Assembly (NCBI RefSeq): GCF_017654315.1
Contig: NZ_CP072203.1
Coordinates: forward strand, 5,704,001-5,768,000
DNA: 64,000 nucleotides
Origin: Gordonia polyisoprenivorans
GTDB lineage: Bacteria; Actinomycetota; Actinomycetes; Mycobacteriales; Mycobacteriaceae
Direction of reading: 5' to 3'
Shown piece after piece: positions 24,912 through 35,152 of the stretch. A model generated the notes under the pieces. It was not told where the DNA came from. It searched no databases and was given only the letters and a program-made list of their open reading frames with translations. Position numbers and translations under genes: made by a program. How positions within the stretch are numbered: the first letter of the stretch is position 1; each line of letters opens with the position of its first letter.

Positions 24912-25988
24912 TCATCTGGGCCTCAGGGCATCGAAAACCGCCTGCGGCGCATCCGACTGGTGGGCGGCACGGCGGGCCAGTACGCGGTAGGCCTCCGCGA
25001 TCGAATCGTCTTCGGTAACTGCACCGTCGGTAACTGCACCGTCGGTAACTGCACCGGCGGCATCGGCACCGGGCAGTGCCCGCAGGGCCGCGAGGTGTGC
25101 GTCGACGGCGGCGGCGTCCCCGCGCGCGACCGGGCCGGTCAACGCCGACGCACCGAGGTCGAGCACATTGTGCAGTGACGCGGTCACCAGCGGCCCGAGG
25201 ATGCGTTCGGCCAGGCGCACCGGGTTCCCGTCGACGGTCGCAGTCGACTGCCCGGTGCCCGCGGGACCGGCGATCGCGTGGTTGAGAGCGGTCACCGCAT
25301 CGCTGATGAGTGCGACCAGATGGTTGGCACCGTGGGCGAGCGCCGCGTGATAGAGGGTGCGGTCGGTCTCGGCCACCCGCACCGGCTCACCGCCCATCTC
25401 GATGACGAGGGCCGCGGCGATCGCGTCACCGACCTCGTCGCCCGCGGTGATCCCGAAGCACGCCCGCGTCAGCCGCGAGGTGTCGTCGGCCGTGCCGACG
25501 AAGGTCATCGCCGGGTGGATCGCGAGTCCGGTTGCACCGAGCGCGGTCAGCGGGGCGAGGATGCCGACGCCGTGCGCCCCCGCGGTGTGGGCCACCAGGG
25601 TGCGCGGACGCAACGCTCCGGTGGCGGCGATGTCGGCGATCACCGACGGCAGGACGGCATCGGGCACCGAGATGAGGAGGAGTTCGGACCGGGACACCAC
25701 GTCGGCGAGGTCGAGGATCGCCGACTCCGGCAGCCGCTGCTCGACCCGGCGGCGCGACTGCGGTGAGCGTGCGACGACCGCACCGACCACGTGCCCGGCC
25801 CGTTCGAGCGCTTCTCCGAGGGCGGTGCCGACACGACCGGCGGAGACGATGCCGACGGTCAGTCGGGCGGGGGTGGGGAGGTTGCTGATCCCGGGTATCG
25901 CGGCGCTGTGGTGGGCGTGCCCGGATCCTCTCGACCCGGGTGGGTCGGCAGACGCCGCACGGGCGTCATCGTTCGACGAGGTCACCAC
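24912..25988 (-). CDS. Rossmann-fold and DUF2520 domain protein (Rv3603c type)
   Basis: This 358-residue protein has an NAD(P)-binding Rossmann domain starting at [15 protein letters not shown] (about residues 44-58) and a helical DUF2520 domain (IHPAMTFVG onwards, then [16 protein letters not shown]). The architecture resembles ketopantoate or 6-phosphogluconate dehydrogenases. Its fixed place before panC suggests a role in pantothenate supply, which is an inference. GTG 25988 is chosen because GGAGG precedes it; about 40 disordered residues come before the Rossmann fold. An in-frame 15-bp triplication encodes a [13 protein letters not shown] repeat near residue 315, which replaces the usual linker. 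Confidence 0.85.
   Translation of the reverse strand: MVTSSNDDARAASADPPGSRGSGHAHHSAAIPGISNLPTPARLTVGIVSAGRVGTALGEALERAGHVVGAVVARSPQSRRRVEQRLPESAILDLADVVSRSELLLISVPDAVLPSVIADIAATGALRPRTLVAHTAGAHGVGILAPLTALGATGLAIHPAMTFVGTADDTSRLTRACFGITAGDEVGDAIAAALVIEMGGEPVRVAETDRTLYHAALAHGANHLVALISDAVTALNHAIAGPAGTGQSTATVDGNPVRLAERILGPLVTASLHNVLDLGASALTGPVARGDAAAVDAHLAALRALPGADAAGAVTDGAVTDGAVTEDDSIAEAYRVLARRAAHQSDAPQAVFDALRPR
25013..25054. repeat. 15-bp in-frame tandem repeat (three units)
   Basis: CGGTAACTGCACCGT is repeated at 25013, 25028 and 25043, the last unit incomplete. It encodes five-residue VTDGA units on the minus strand within the DUF2520 protein. Being a multiple of three, it can expand or contract without a frameshift. 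Confidence 0.9.
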
Positions 25989-26176
25989 TGTCCTCCGGGT
26001 CGTTCCAGTCCCGAGGGCTGCCGGGCGGCGTCCACAGCGGGTGTGGGGTGCCGCGACGGCCGGGTACCGGACGTTGCAGAGTCAGGGTAGGCGTTCTCGA
26101 CAGCCCGGATCCATCTCGTGTGACGGGGCTCACCGCGCGGAGTCGAACAACAGGCGCGGTGTTGCGGAGAACGCGA

Positions 26177-27436
26177 TCAGTCGCGACGACGGCGACGCCC
26201 GCCGCCCGCGGCGTCGGTGTCGCGGAGCTGCTTGAGCAGTTCCGACACCGGAAGTCCGTTGGAATGCGCGCTGTCCGCGTCGTCGGCGGGATCCTCGACG
26301 GCCACCGGCTCCGGCTGCTCCTCGGCGCGTCGTCGGCGCCCTCCGCCACCGAATGTGGTTGCCGTGCCGGCGGTTTCGTGCCGACCGGGCGACCACGCGG
26401 GAATCGGGCCGGACGCATCGGCAGCCCGGTTACCGGGAGCCTCGGCAGCCCCCGCGGGCGTGGACACCTCGGCGGGCCGATCCCATTCGTCGGTCGGGGT
26501 CTCGTCGACGAACGCCGCGGGCTCTGCGACAGCCTCCTGACCGGACTGCTCGGGACCCGGCTGATCGGGACCGGACCGCTCCGGACCGGACTGCTCCGGG
26601 GTCGCCGACGTCGCGGACTCCTGTCCGCGGTCGGCCGTCGATGTGCCGAACCGCCCCGACAGCGGGTCGTCGGTGACGATGGGGATGACCTCGGTCATCT
26701 CGTTGGGGTCGGCAGTGCGCTCCACGTGACGGCCGTCGTCGGCGGCCGGAACGGTCTCGGCGAAGTCGCGTGCGGCGACGACACCGTCGTCGCGGGCGTG
26801 AAAGTCCGCGGCGCCGAAGCCTTCCGGACGGTACTGGTCCGGCACATACCCCTGCGAGCCGTAGGCGCCACCATGTCCGCCGAAGGCCGAGTCACCGCGT
26901 CCGGAATTCCCGTACGGTGCCGCGTACTGGTTGGGGTCGAGCCCGCCGCCACCGAGGCCGGAAGCGAGTTCGCGCAGTTTCTCGTTGGGCAGCGCGACCT
27001 GGTCATCGGGAAGTGCCTCGCCGAGCAGCCGTTCGAGGCTGGCGCGCAGCGAAATCACCTGCTCCTTGAGGGAGGCGAGTTCGGCACCGGATTCGGCGGC
27101 GACCTCCTTGCGGATGGTGGTCTCCACGTCCAGTTCGTACTGACGACGCGCAGCGATCTCCCGTTCGAGCTGGAGTTCGTACACGAGCCTCAGATCACGG
27201 CTCTTGGCCTCGGCGGTCTCGGCCTGCTTGCGGAATCGGGTCACCAGGATCGCCCCGATGACCGCGGCCCACAGTGCCGCGATGACCGCGAGGCTGCCCG
27301 AGATCGACAGATTGTCGGTGAAGATCATCAGAATGCTGGCCGCCAGGGCCAGCACGATCAGCAGCCCCAGCAACCACTGGCCGACCGAGCGGCCGGCGCG
27401 CCGGGTGTCCGAGGAGCGGCCGGTGGAGGTCGTCAT
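26177..27436 (-). CDS. Membrane protein with coiled coil and disordered tail (Rv3604c type)
   Basis: This 419-residue protein has two N-terminal transmembrane segments (about 20-40 and 46-67), a charged helical region likely to form a coiled coil (about 70-150, with RKQAETAEAKSRDLRLVYEL), and a long disordered Pro/Gly/Ser/Glu-rich tail. It is recognised mainly by position: it corresponds to Rv3604c, between the folate genes and the pantothenate genes. An SGPERSGPDQPGPEQSGQE stretch is low complexity. The basic C-terminus (RRRRRD) may anchor to membrane or nucleic acid. No catalytic motif is visible and no function is known. The 188-bp gap to the DUF2520 gene shows nothing else. Confidence 0.78.
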   Translation of the reverse strand: MTTSTGRSSDTRRAGRSVGQWLLGLLIVLALAASILMIFTDNLSISGSLAVIAALWAAVIGAILVTRFRKQAETAEAKSRDLRLVYELQLEREIAARRQYELDVETTIRKEVAAESGAELASLKEQVISLRASLERLLGEALPDDQVALPNEKLRELASGLGGGGLDPNQYAAPYGNSGRGDSAFGGHGGAYGSQGYVPDQYRPEGFGAADFHARDDGVVAARDFAETVPAADDGRHVERTADPNEMTEVIPIVTDDPLSGRFGTSTADRGQESATSATPEQSGPERSGPDQPGPEQSGQEAVAEPAAFVDETPTDEWDRPAEVSTPAGAAEAPGNRAADASGPIPAWSPGRHETAGTATTFGGGGRRRRAEEQPEPVAVEDPADDADSAHSNGLPVSELLKQLRDTDAAGGGRRRRRD

Positions 27437-27560
27437 ATCTGTGCAACTTACCCGTTGACCTGTCTTTGGGTGTACAAGCCCGGCGGAGAGTCACGAATCG
27501 TCGATGCGCTATGGCGGCGTGACCGTCACCCGTCGCGCACGCCGGTGCCGCCGAGGACTG

Positions 27561-28103
27561 TCAGGCCGGGCCCGGTCGCGTGTGACCGCTGCCGTTGACG
27601 GAATTGTCGTCGGGGTCGTCGGGCGCACGACAACAGTATTCGAGCCACAGCGCGGCGACCGTGAGCAGCACACCCCCGACGAGTCCGACGACCGCGGCCG
27701 GCGTGTCATGCTCGGCTGCCGTCACGCCGGTCTGATTCAGCAGGAAGACGAGCATCCCGCCCCACAACCCGGTGGCGATCGCCCCGAGAATCGCCGACGC
27801 CTTGGCCAGCGCGACCACCCGCGCCGCGGTCAGCGGGTGCAACTGCCCTCGGGCCCGGCCGACCTGCTTGCCCTCGACACGCGCGCGCACGATGAACCCG
27901 GTGACCGCCTCGATGACGGCGAGGACATAGAGCACGATGCCGGCCAACGCCGGGATCGGGGGGACGCTGGAGTAGTTGTAGCGCACCAGAATCCACGCGG
28001 TGACGCCGACGATGACGGCCACGAGGGCCAGATCGAGGGGCTTGGTCGGACCCATCCCCTGATGCTCGTCGTCGTCCTTCTTGGGGGCAGAGGGCTCGCT
28101 CAT
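27561..28103 (-). CDS. DUF3180 membrane protein (Rv3605c type)
   Basis: This 180-residue protein has four hydrophobic segments (about 27-46, 54-75, 100-130 and 138-160) and matches the DUF3180 family, which follows folK in actinobacteria. Its ATG overlaps the folK stop by four bases (28100-28103), so it is coupled to the folate genes. The C-terminal tail after the last helix is polar and rich in Asp/Pro. The function of DUF3180 is unknown; a membrane role related to the divisome or envelope has been speculated from genome context only. Confidence 0.85.
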   Translation of the reverse strand: MSEPSAPKKDDDEHQGMGPTKPLDLALVAVIVGVTAWILVRYNYSSVPPIPALAGIVLYVLAVIEAVTGFIVRARVEGKQVGRARGQLHPLTAARVVALAKASAILGAIATGLWGGMLVFLLNQTGVTAAEHDTPAAVVGLVGGVLLTVAALWLEYCCRAPDDPDDNSVNGSGHTRPGPA

Positions 28104-28669
28104 CGCACTTCGCTTCTCGCCAGCGGCCCGATCCGGCGGACCCCGTCACGCTCGTCGGCGGGCAGCGCAGCCGACAACTCGTCGACCCGCCGGGAACCGG
28201 TCTCGGTGAGGAGTTCGGCGTCGGAGTCGATCTGCAGCCACGGCAGCAGCACGAACGCCCGCTGATGAGCTCGCGGATGCGGCAGCGTGAGGTCGGGGTC
28301 GTCGGAGCGGACGGTCCCGTCGACGGTCTCGACGGTGATGACGTCGACGTCGAGGGTGCGGGGCCCCCATCGCACCTCGCGGGTGCGGTGCGCCAGCTGC
28401 TCCAACCCGGCGCCGATCCGCAGCCAGTCGTGCGGCTCGCGCTTGCCCTCCACCACCACGGTGATGTTGCAGAAATCGTCCTGCTCGACCCCGCCCCACG
28501 GTGCGGTGGCGTACACGTCGGACACGGCGACGACGCGGATATCGGGGCCGGCCGCGGCGAACCCATCGGGCACCATCCGCAATGTGGCCATCGGATCACC
28601 GACGTTGGACCCCGCGGACAGCACCGCACGGCTGTGGCCTGCCGGTAACGGGGTCCGAAGAACGGTCAC
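28100..28669 (-). CDS. folK: 2-amino-4-hydroxy-6-hydroxymethyldihydropteridine pyrophosphokinase
   Basis: FolK transfers pyrophosphate from ATP to hydroxymethyldihydropterin. The 189-residue protein shows the family's [12 protein letters not shown]-terminal loop, [16 protein letters not shown], and the signature [13 protein letters not shown] (residues about 102-114) with metal-binding aspartates. It is coupled to folB upstream (28666-28669 overlap) and to the DUF3180 gene downstream. The order folE-folP-folB-folK equals Rv3609c-Rv3606c. Confidence 0.95.
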   Translation of the reverse strand: MTVLRTPLPAGHSRAVLSAGSNVGDPMATLRMVPDGFAAAGPDIRVVAVSDVYATAPWGGVEQDDFCNITVVVEGKREPHDWLRIGAGLEQLAHRTREVRWGPRTLDVDVITVETVDGTVRSDDPDLTLPHPRAHQRAFVLLPWLQIDSDAELLTETGSRRVDELSAALPADERDGVRRIGPLARSEVR

Positions 28670-29037
28670 TTGACCGACTTCCGTGACCGACGGGTGACCA
28701 CGGCGACGTCGTCGAAGGCCAACGGGATCGGCGCCGACGGCTTGTGAACGACGATCTCGCAGGCCAGGATTCGCTCATCGTCCATCACCACATCGGCGAT
28801 CTCGGCGCCGACCGTCTCGATCAGATTCCGCGCCGGGCCTGCGACGATCGAGTGGATCTGATGAGCCAGAGCACCGTAATCGACGGTGTCGGCGAGGTCG
28901 TCACTGGCCGCCGCGGCACGCAGGTCGGCCCACAATGTGGCATCGACGATGAAGAGCTGACCGTCGACGCGTTCATGCTCGAAGACACCGTGATTGCCAC
29001 GGACCCGCAGGCCCTTCAGCTCGATCCGATCGGCCAT
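28666..29037 (-). CDS. folB: Dihydroneopterin aldolase
   Basis: FolB converts dihydroneopterin to hydroxymethyldihydropterin plus glycolaldehyde. The 123-residue protein has the conserved [16 protein letters not shown]-terminus, the [10 protein letters not shown] segment, the [11 protein letters not shown] helix with the active-site Glu, and a final basic stretch. ATG 29037 is preferred to the longer frame because it overlaps the folP stop (TGATG) and gives the family length of about 120 residues. Confidence 0.95.
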   Translation of the reverse strand: MADRIELKGLRVRGNHGVFEHERVDGQLFIVDATLWADLRAAAASDDLADTVDYGALAHQIHSIVAGPARNLIETVGAEIADVVMDDERILACEIVVHKPSAPIPLAFDDVAVVTRRSRKSVK

Positions 29038-29924
29038 CAGCGCTCCCCTGCCTGTACGTGGGCGTGTACCCGCCCGCATTGACCTGCTCGCCAGGCCGCG
29101 GCCACGAGCACGGCATCACGGCTCGCCGCGACATCGTGGACCCGCACCCCCCACGCCCCACCGGCGGCGGCCAGGGTCGACACCGCTGCGGTCGCGACAT
29201 CCCGACCGGCAGGTGGACGGTCGGCGCCGCCGACAGCCAACAACGTGCCCAGAAATCGTTTACGGGAGGCGCCGATGAGGATCGGGAAGCCCAGACCGAC
29301 GAACGTCGGCAACGCGTGCAGCAGCGCCCAATTGTGATCGGCGGTCTTGGCGAACCCCAGACCCGGGTCGAGGATGATGCGGTCCGGATCGACGCCCGCA
29401 CTGACGGCGGCATCGACCTGACCGAGCAATTCGCGGCTGACCTCGGCGACCACATCGTGATAGCCACCCACGTCATCGACCCGGTGGGTGAAGCGACGTC
29501 CGGCGTCGGAATCGTCCCCGGCCGGACGCCAGTGCATGAGAATCCACGGCAGTCCGGCATCAGCCATCACACGGGCCATGTCGGCGTCGGCACGGCCACC
29601 GGAGACGTCGTTGACGATGCGCGCACCGGCCTCGATCGCAGCCGCGGCGACCGAGGCGCGCATCGTGTCGACCGAAACCGTCGCCCCGAGATCGGTCAGC
29701 GCGGAGATCACCGGCGCGACCCGTGCCGTCTCGATCTCCGGATCGACGCGAACAGCGCCGGGCCGGGTGGACTCACCGCCCACATCGATGAGATCGGCAC
29801 CGTCATCGAGCAGTTGCTGCCCGTGCGCGAGCGCGGCGTCGAGATCCAGGTAACGGCCACCGTCGGAAAACGAATCGGCGGTGACGTTGATGATGCCCAT
29901 CACCTGGGTCGGCGCGGAACTCAC
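29037..29924 (-). CDS. folP: Dihydropteroate synthase
   Basis: FolP condenses p-aminobenzoate with the pterin pyrophosphate and is the sulfonamide target. The 295-residue TIM barrel has the two classical signatures: [15 protein letters not shown] (residues 9-23) and [14 protein letters not shown] (about 44-57). Further down are [16 protein letters not shown] and GASRKRFLG. The GTG start at 29924 overlaps the folE stop by four bases (GTGA). It is the folP1 type rather than the inactive folP2 paralogue, judging by intact motifs. Confidence 0.96.
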   Translation of the reverse strand: MSSAPTQVMGIINVTADSFSDGGRYLDLDAALAHGQQLLDDGADLIDVGGESTRPGAVRVDPEIETARVAPVISALTDLGATVSVDTMRASVAAAAIEAGARIVNDVSGGRADADMARVMADAGLPWILMHWRPAGDDSDAGRRFTHRVDDVGGYHDVVAEVSRELLGQVDAAVSAGVDPDRIILDPGLGFAKTADHNWALLHALPTFVGLGFPILIGASRKRFLGTLLAVGGADRPPAGRDVATAAVSTLAAAGGAWGVRVHDVAASRDAVLVAAAWRAGQCGRVHAHVQAGER

Positions 29925-30535
29925 CGGGTGATGAGGTCGAGCGCTTCGCCCCGCGAGACCGCACTGGTCTTGAACAGGCCACGAACCGCCGACGTGGTGG
30001 TCCGCGCCCCCGGCTTACGGATGCCGCGCATGGCCATGCAGAGGTGCTCGGCCTCGATCACGACGATCACACCGCGCGGATTGAGCCGTCGCACAAGGGC
30101 ATCGGCGACCTGACTGGTGAGACGTTCCTGAACCTGCGGACGCTTGGCATACAGGTCGACCAATCGCGCCAACTTGGACAGGCCGGTGACCTGACCGCTG
30201 ACACCCGGGATGTAACCGACGTGCGCCACCCCGTGAAAGGACACCAGGTGATGCTCGCACGTCGAATACAGCGGGATGTCCTTGACCAGCACCAGCTCGT
30301 CATGGTCCTCGTCGAACGTCGTCGCGAGCACCTCCGACGGATCGGTGTAGAGCCCGGCAAACATCTCCCGATAGGCGTTCGCCACACGGGTCGGGGTGCG
30401 CCGCAACCCTTCCCGATCAGGATCCTCGCCGATCGCGAGAAGCAATTCGCGCACCGCGGCCTCGGCCCGAGCCTGATCGAACTCCCGCACCGGCTCCGCA
30501 GCCGATTCCGGACCCCGCTGGTCGAGTGTCGTCAC
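29921..30535 (-). CDS. folE: GTP cyclohydrolase I
   Basis: FolE converts GTP to dihydroneopterin triphosphate, the first step of tetrahydrofolate synthesis. The 204-residue protein has the zinc-binding [10 protein letters not shown] motif and the second Cys in [11 protein letters not shown], with [10 protein letters not shown] and [12 protein letters not shown] start at 30535 is used. It lies 37 bp after ftsH on the same strand, as in Rv3610c-Rv3609c, so the folate operon may be read from the ftsH promoter. Confidence 0.95.
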   Translation of the reverse strand: MTTLDQRGPESAAEPVREFDQARAEAAVRELLLAIGEDPDREGLRRTPTRVANAYREMFAGLYTDPSEVLATTFDEDHDELVLVKDIPLYSTCEHHLVSFHGVAHVGYIPGVSGQVTGLSKLARLVDLYAKRPQVQERLTSQVADALVRRLNPRGVIVVIEAEHLCMAMRGIRKPGARTTTSAVRGLFKTSAVSRGEALDLITR

Positions 30536-30572
30536 TTCCGTCCCCTTCGATCGCCTCGAGTCGTCACCGGAC

Positions 30573-32945
30573 TCAGGTGCCGGTACCGTTCACATCTTTG
30601 CCGGTCTCGCCCGGCGTCCCGGAATGCCCGTTCGTTCCCGAGCCATTCCCGTTGCCCCCGTAGCCGTTTGCGCCATTGGGCTCGGTGCCGCCGTTGACCC
30701 CGGGGCCCTGCTCGCGCGGCGGCCAACCCGGCGCCGACCAATCACGCGGGGCGCCATAATCCGGCCACGTACCGGCCTGATGACCCGGCTGCGGCTGCCC
30801 CTGCGGCGGGTACGGGGGCGGATACGACTGCGGTGGATAGGACTGGGGCGGATAGGACTGCGGCGGATACGGATTCTGCTGCGGCGGGAACTGCCCCGGA
30901 TGCGGATATCCGGGCGCGGCCTGCGGCGGATACGCCGGCGCACCGGGCTGCCCTCCGGGAGGACCGCCCGCACCGACCGGCTCGGGAACCTTCACCGGCT
31001 CCGGCGGCGGCCAGGGCTCACCACGCTCGATCGCAAGCTCACCCGGCGTCTTCACCGGCGGCTTGTCACTCGGCGTGCGCTCACCGAAATCGTTGAAAGT
31101 GGTGATCCGCGGCCGCTTCTCGACCTGCGAGAAAATCTTCTCCAGATCCTTGCGGGTCAGCGTCTCCTTCTCCAGCAACTCACTGGCGAGCACATCGAGG
31201 GTGTCGCGGTACTCCGAGAGGATGGCCCACGCCTCGGTGTGCGCGGCCTCGATCAGCCGGCGCACCTCCTCGTCGATCTCGCCGGCCACCCCGGCCGAAT
31301 AATCGGTCTGGTTGCCCATCGAACGACCGAGGAACGGGTCGCCCTGCTCCTGGCCGTACCGGACCGCACCGAGCTTGGCGCTCATCCCGTACTCGGTGAC
31401 CATCGCGCGCGCGATCTTCGTCGCCTGATCGATGTCGGACGACGCGCCCGTCGTCGGCTCGTGGAACACCAACTCCTCGGCGGCACGACCACCCATCGCC
31501 ATCACCAGCCGGGCGATCATCTCCGAGCGGGTCATGATGTCCTTGTCCTGCTCGGGAACGGCCAGCGCATGACCGCCGGTACGCCCACGGGCCAAGATGG
31601 TCACCTTGTAGATCGGGTCGAGATCGGGCATCGCCCACGCGGCCAGCGTGTGCCCACCCTCGTGATAGGCGACGACCTTCTTCTCGTGCTCACTGATGAT
31701 GCGGCTCTTGCGTCGCGGCCCACCGATCACACGGTCGACGGCCTCCTCGAGCATCTCCGCGGTGATCGTGTGCTTGTTCTCGCGTGCGGCCAGCAACGCC
31801 GCCTCATTGACGACGTTGGCCAGATCGGCACCCGACATACCTGGGGTCCGCTTCGCCAGACCATCGAGATCGGCGTCGGAATCGATCGGCTTGCCCTTGG
31901 CGTGCACACGCAGGATCGCGCGACGCCCCGCCATGTCGGGATTGCCGACCGGGATCTGCCGGTCGAACCGACCCGGACGCAGCAACGCCGGATCGAGGAT
32001 GTCGGGACGGTTGGTGGCCGCGATCAGGATGATGCCCTGCCGGTCACCGAAGCCATCCATCTCGACGAGCAGCTGGTTGAGCGTCTGCTCGCGCTCGTCG
32101 TGACCACCGCCGAGACCCGCACCACGCTGACGTCCGACCGCATCGATCTCGTCGACGAAAATGATGCACGGACTGTTGTTCTTGGCCTGCTCGAACAGAT
32201 CGCGCACACGAGAGGCACCGACACCGACGAACATCTCGACGAAATCCGAACCCGAGATCGTGAAGAACGGCACCCCGGCCTCACCGGCGACCGCCCGCGC
32301 CAGCAACGTCTTACCGGTACCCGGCGGGCCGTAGAGCAACACGCCCTTCGGGATCTTCGCGCCGAGCGCCTGATAACGCGTCGGATTCTGCAGGAAGTCC
32401 TTGATCTCGTAGAGCTCCTCGACGGCCTCATCCGCGCCGGCGACATCGGAGAACGTGGTCTTCGGCATGTCCTTCGTCAGCTGCTTGGCACGCGACTTAC
32501 CGAAGCCCATCACGCCGCCGCGACCACCACCCTGCATGCGGCTCATCACGAAGAAGAACAAACCGAACAGCAACAACATCGGCAGCAGGAAGATCATGAT
32601 CTGCCAGAACACCGACTGCTCGTTGACATTCGTCTGATACGGCGCACCGGTCGCCTTGACATCGTTGAAGATCTCCTCGCTCGCCGCAGAGGGATACTTC
32701 GTCGAGATCTTGGTCGACTCGTCGTCGCCGACCTTGACCGGCGTATTGGTCTCGATACGCAGCTGCTGCTCACGATCGTCGATCTGAATCGACTTGGTGT
32801 TCTTCGTGTTGAGCTGCGTCAACGCGACCGAGGTGTCGACGGCCGTGTAGTCGCGATCATTGTCGCGCCACACGCTCCAGCCCCAAAAGGCGAGCACGAT
32901 GACCGCCACGATGGCGAGATTGCGGAAGACTGTCTTGCGGTTCAT
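30573..32945 (-). CDS. ftsH: ATP-dependent zinc metalloprotease FtsH
   Basis: FtsH is the membrane-bound AAA protease that degrades misfolded membrane proteins and short-lived regulators. The 790-residue protein has transmembrane helices at about 8-25 and 112-134 flanking a periplasmic domain, Walker A GPPGTGKT (206-213), Walker B IIFVDEID (261-268), an SRH arginine region ([10 protein letters not shown]) and the zinc site HEGGH (428-432). ATG 32945 is chosen; the upstream frame lacks a ribosome site. A C-terminal tail of about 130 residues is Pro/Gln/Tyr/Gly-rich, with repeated YPPQS units, and is typical only of actinobacterial FtsH. It probably heads the fol operon. Confidence 0.96.
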   Translation of the reverse strand: MNRKTVFRNLAIVAVIVLAFWGWSVWRDNDRDYTAVDTSVALTQLNTKNTKSIQIDDREQQLRIETNTPVKVGDDESTKISTKYPSAASEEIFNDVKATGAPYQTNVNEQSVFWQIMIFLLPMLLLFGLFFFVMSRMQGGGRGGVMGFGKSRAKQLTKDMPKTTFSDVAGADEAVEELYEIKDFLQNPTRYQALGAKIPKGVLLYGPPGTGKTLLARAVAGEAGVPFFTISGSDFVEMFVGVGASRVRDLFEQAKNNSPCIIFVDEIDAVGRQRGAGLGGGHDEREQTLNQLLVEMDGFGDRQGIILIAATNRPDILDPALLRPGRFDRQIPVGNPDMAGRRAILRVHAKGKPIDSDADLDGLAKRTPGMSGADLANVVNEAALLAARENKHTITAEMLEEAVDRVIGGPRRKSRIISEHEKKVVAYHEGGHTLAAWAMPDLDPIYKVTILARGRTGGHALAVPEQDKDIMTRSEMIARLVMAMGGRAAEELVFHEPTTGASSDIDQATKIARAMVTEYGMSAKLGAVRYGQEQGDPFLGRSMGNQTDYSAGVAGEIDEEVRRLIEAAHTEAWAILSEYRDTLDVLASELLEKETLTRKDLEKIFSQVEKRPRITTFNDFGERTPSDKPPVKTPGELAIERGEPWPPPEPVKVPEPVGAGGPPGGQPGAPAYPPQAAPGYPHPGQFPPQQNPYPPQSYPPQSYPPQSYPPPYPPQGQPQPGHQAGTWPDYGAPRDWSAPGWPPREQGPGVNGGTEPNGANGYGGNGNGSGTNGHSGTPGETGKDVNGTGT

Positions 32946-33131
32946 GCCAGTGAGGGTTTGGTCGGCGGTGGTGACACCCGACCGGTCCCGTTGGTCCTTC
33001 CCATCGATTCGTGACCACAACAAGCCGAGTTGACGCGGACAAAACGTGCAGACGCACGCCGAGCATCGACCGTGATCGTTGTGATAAGGCTACCGGTCAA
33101 CGATCGCGCAGGTAAAACCGTTCCCGGTTTG

Positions 33132-33405
33132 TTGGCGCCGCCTCCGGCGTCGCAGGTGCGTGCGCCTCTCGGCACCACTCTTCGTCGTCTCCGGCATTGT
33201 CGCTGCGCTCCTCGCCGGCTCCTCCTCATCGCGGCGCGGCGCACGCTGTTCTTGGCGCCGCCTCCGGCGTCGCGGGTGCGTGCGCCCCTCGGCACCGCTC
33301 TTCGTCGTCTCCGGCATTGTCGCTGCGCTCCTCGCCGGCTCCTCCTCATCGCGGCGCGGCGCACGCACGTTGTGGGGGGGGCTTTGTCGCTGCGCTCCTC
33401 GCCGG
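33132..33405. repeat. 120-bp tandem duplication plus truncated third copy
   Basis: A 120-bp unit beginning TTGGCGCCGCCTCCGGCGTC is repeated at 33132 and 33252 with only a handful of differences, and a third partial unit (GTCGCTGCGCTCCTCGCCGG) follows at about 33384. It fills most of the 505-bp gap between ftsH and hpt. No credible gene is present; open frames through it are low-complexity and frame-ambiguous. A G-run of eight bases follows near 33374. Confidence 0.9.
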
Positions 33406-33450
33406 GCCGCCACCATGGGCAACCGTTACCCGTCGCCGCTAGGGGATCGC

Positions 33451-34122
33451 TCAGCCTTGGTAGACGCTCGGGCGCAGCCGACCGATGAACGGCAGGTCGC
33501 GATAACGCTCGGCGTAGTCGAGGCCGTACCCGACGACGAATTCGTTGGGGATGTCGAAGCCGACCTCGGCGACGTCAACCGGCGAGCGAACCGCCTCGGG
33601 CTTGCGGAGCAGCGTGCACACCTCCAACGACTTCGGCGAGCGGGTCGCCAGACTCTTCATCAGCCACGACAAGGTGAGGCCGGAGTCGATGATGTCCTCG
33701 ACGATCAGGACGTCCCGACCGGCGATGTCGCGGTCGAGGTCCTTGAGAATGCGGACCACACCCGACGACGAGGTCGCCGACCCATAGCTCGACACCGCCA
33801 TGAACTCCATCTGCGACGGGATGGGCAACGCCCGCGCGAAGTCGGTCATGAACATGATCGCGCCCTTGAGCACACCGATGAGGACGAGATCGTCCTCGAT
33901 GTCGGCGTAGCGCGAAGCCACCGACTCGGCCAGCTCGGCGGTGCGCTGTTTGATCTGTTCCTCGGTGATCAGCACCGCTTCGATGTCGTCGCCGTAATGG
34001 TGTTCGATCTCGTTCGCCACGGCCTCTAGCTTGTCATGCCCGGCAGCCGGAGTGGATCCGACGTCGGTGAGCGCCGTCCAACGCCGATGAAGAATGGTGC
34101 GGGCGTGCATTTTGTCCGTCAT
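33451..34122 (-). CDS. hpt: Hypoxanthine phosphoribosyltransferase
   Basis: Hpt salvages hypoxanthine and guanine to IMP and GMP. The type I PRTase core shows [13 protein letters not shown], the flexible-loop region [11 protein letters not shown], the PRPP-binding motif [14 protein letters not shown], and [23 protein letters not shown] 34122 gives 223 residues, close to M. tuberculosis Hpt (Rv3624c), but the N-terminal 35 residues are not conserved. GTG 34020 is a plausible shorter start that would remove most of them. The next gene on this strand, tilS, follows the order Rv3624c-Rv3625c, with an inserted secreted-protein gene between them. Confidence 0.93.
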   Translation of the reverse strand: MTDKMHARTILHRRWTALTDVGSTPAAGHDKLEAVANEIEHHYGDDIEAVLITEEQIKQRTAELAESVASRYADIEDDLVLIGVLKGAIMFMTDFARALPIPSQMEFMAVSSYGSATSSSGVVRILKDLDRDIAGRDVLIVEDIIDSGLTLSWLMKSLATRSPKSLEVCTLLRKPEAVRSPVDVAEVGFDIPNEFVVGYGLDYAERYRDLPFIGRLRPSVYQG

Positions 34123-34370
34123 TCGATGACAAAACATCACAACTCGATAACGCGACGCCACAGCGGTCACAACTCACGCGTTTTTTTGGACTTCTGACGC
34201 ATTCAAGTTGAACAATCTTCACAGCAGTAAGAAAACCCTGTGCACCGAAAACCCGGACTCGCCTCGGCATCGTCCGGATTTCATACTTCCGCCCGGACGA
34301 TGACGTCCACGGGTGCCACCTCGGCATTCCTCGTCGCCCGGATCGGACCGACCCGCCGAATGGATACCCC

Positions 34371-35117
34371 ATGCACACCTCATCGCCGTCACCCACCGAC
34401 CGCAGGAGCCCCGGCGGCAGATCTCGGCACCGCGGGATCATCCTGATGGTCGCCATTTCTCTTGCACTGGTGTTGATTTCGCGCGGAACTCCGGCCAATG
34501 CAGCCCCATCGACCCCCGTGGGCTACACGCTGTCGAGTACCAGCACCTCGCTGACCCTGACGTTGCAGCACGGCACATTCCATCGCGGCCAGAACACCCT
34601 GGCAATCGTCGACAATGCCGGTTCGGAGGTTTTCCAAATGCCATTGAGCTACCGCCTCGAGGACCGGGAGTACCCGATTGCGGCGCAGATCTCCGGCAAT
34701 TCGGTGACACTCACTCCGTCACGCCGCGTGGCCGATTCACGATCAATCGATCCACAATTGGTGGAACCCGTTCGCGCCGCCGCCGGAAAGCAACTCGTCG
34801 ACGCCCCCACGACCCGACAAGAACGCGACAATCAGGCATTGGCGCAATTCATGCAAATCCTCGGCGCAGGCACCACGGTCGGGACGCTGATCGGCACCAT
34901 CATCGGCGCGATCGTCGGCGGCGTCATCGGTTGCGCGATCGGACTGGCCGCCGCGGTCATCGGCTGCCTGGTGGCCGTCGTCCCCGCAGCGGGTCTCGGC
35001 GGTGTCGCGGGCACGATCGTCGGCGGTGGCGGCACCCTCGTCGTCGCGGGAATCCAGTACCTGCAGACCATCAACTCCCCGTTCGTCCCACCCCGGACCA
35101 GCCCACCCCAGAAGTGA
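34371..35117 (+). CDS. Secreted protein with C-terminal glycine-zipper segment
   Basis: This 248-residue protein has a basic N-terminus and hydrophobic signal segment (LMVAISLALVLISRG) with a likely signal peptidase site after ANA near residue 44. The mature part starts with a beta-rich region and ends with a long Gly/Ala/Ile-rich hydrophobic stretch (about 165-225, VGTLIGTIIGAIVGGVIG and following), a glycine-zipper pattern that can insert into membranes or oligomerise. The 35-residue cytoplasmic extension before the signal makes the exact start uncertain. It is a single gene inserted, on the opposite strand, in the otherwise conserved hpt-tilS interval. The upstream 248 bp are AT-richer than the rest of the window. 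Function unknown. Confidence 0.72.
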   Translation: MHTSSPSPTDRRSPGGRSRHRGIILMVAISLALVLISRGTPANAAPSTPVGYTLSSTSTSLTLTLQHGTFHRGQNTLAIVDNAGSEVFQMPLSYRLEDREYPIAAQISGNSVTLTPSRRVADSRSIDPQLVEPVRAAAGKQLVDAPTTRQERDNQALAQFMQILGAGTTVGTLIGTIIGAIVGGVIGCAIGLAAAVIGCLVAVVPAAGLGGVAGTIVGGGGTLVVAGIQYLQTINSPFVPPRTSPPQK

Positions 35118-35152
35118 GCCGGTCCAACCCCGCACGCCCGGGTCCGGCGACG

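Noticed and set aside
30624..33014. 796-codon plus-strand frame opposite ftsH
   Set aside because: It is the complement of FtsH; the translation is an Arg/Leu/Thr-rich artefact.
33030..34029. Genes in the repeat region between ftsH and hpt
   Set aside because: Frames are created by the 120-bp repeats and by the complement of hpt; no start signals or motifs.
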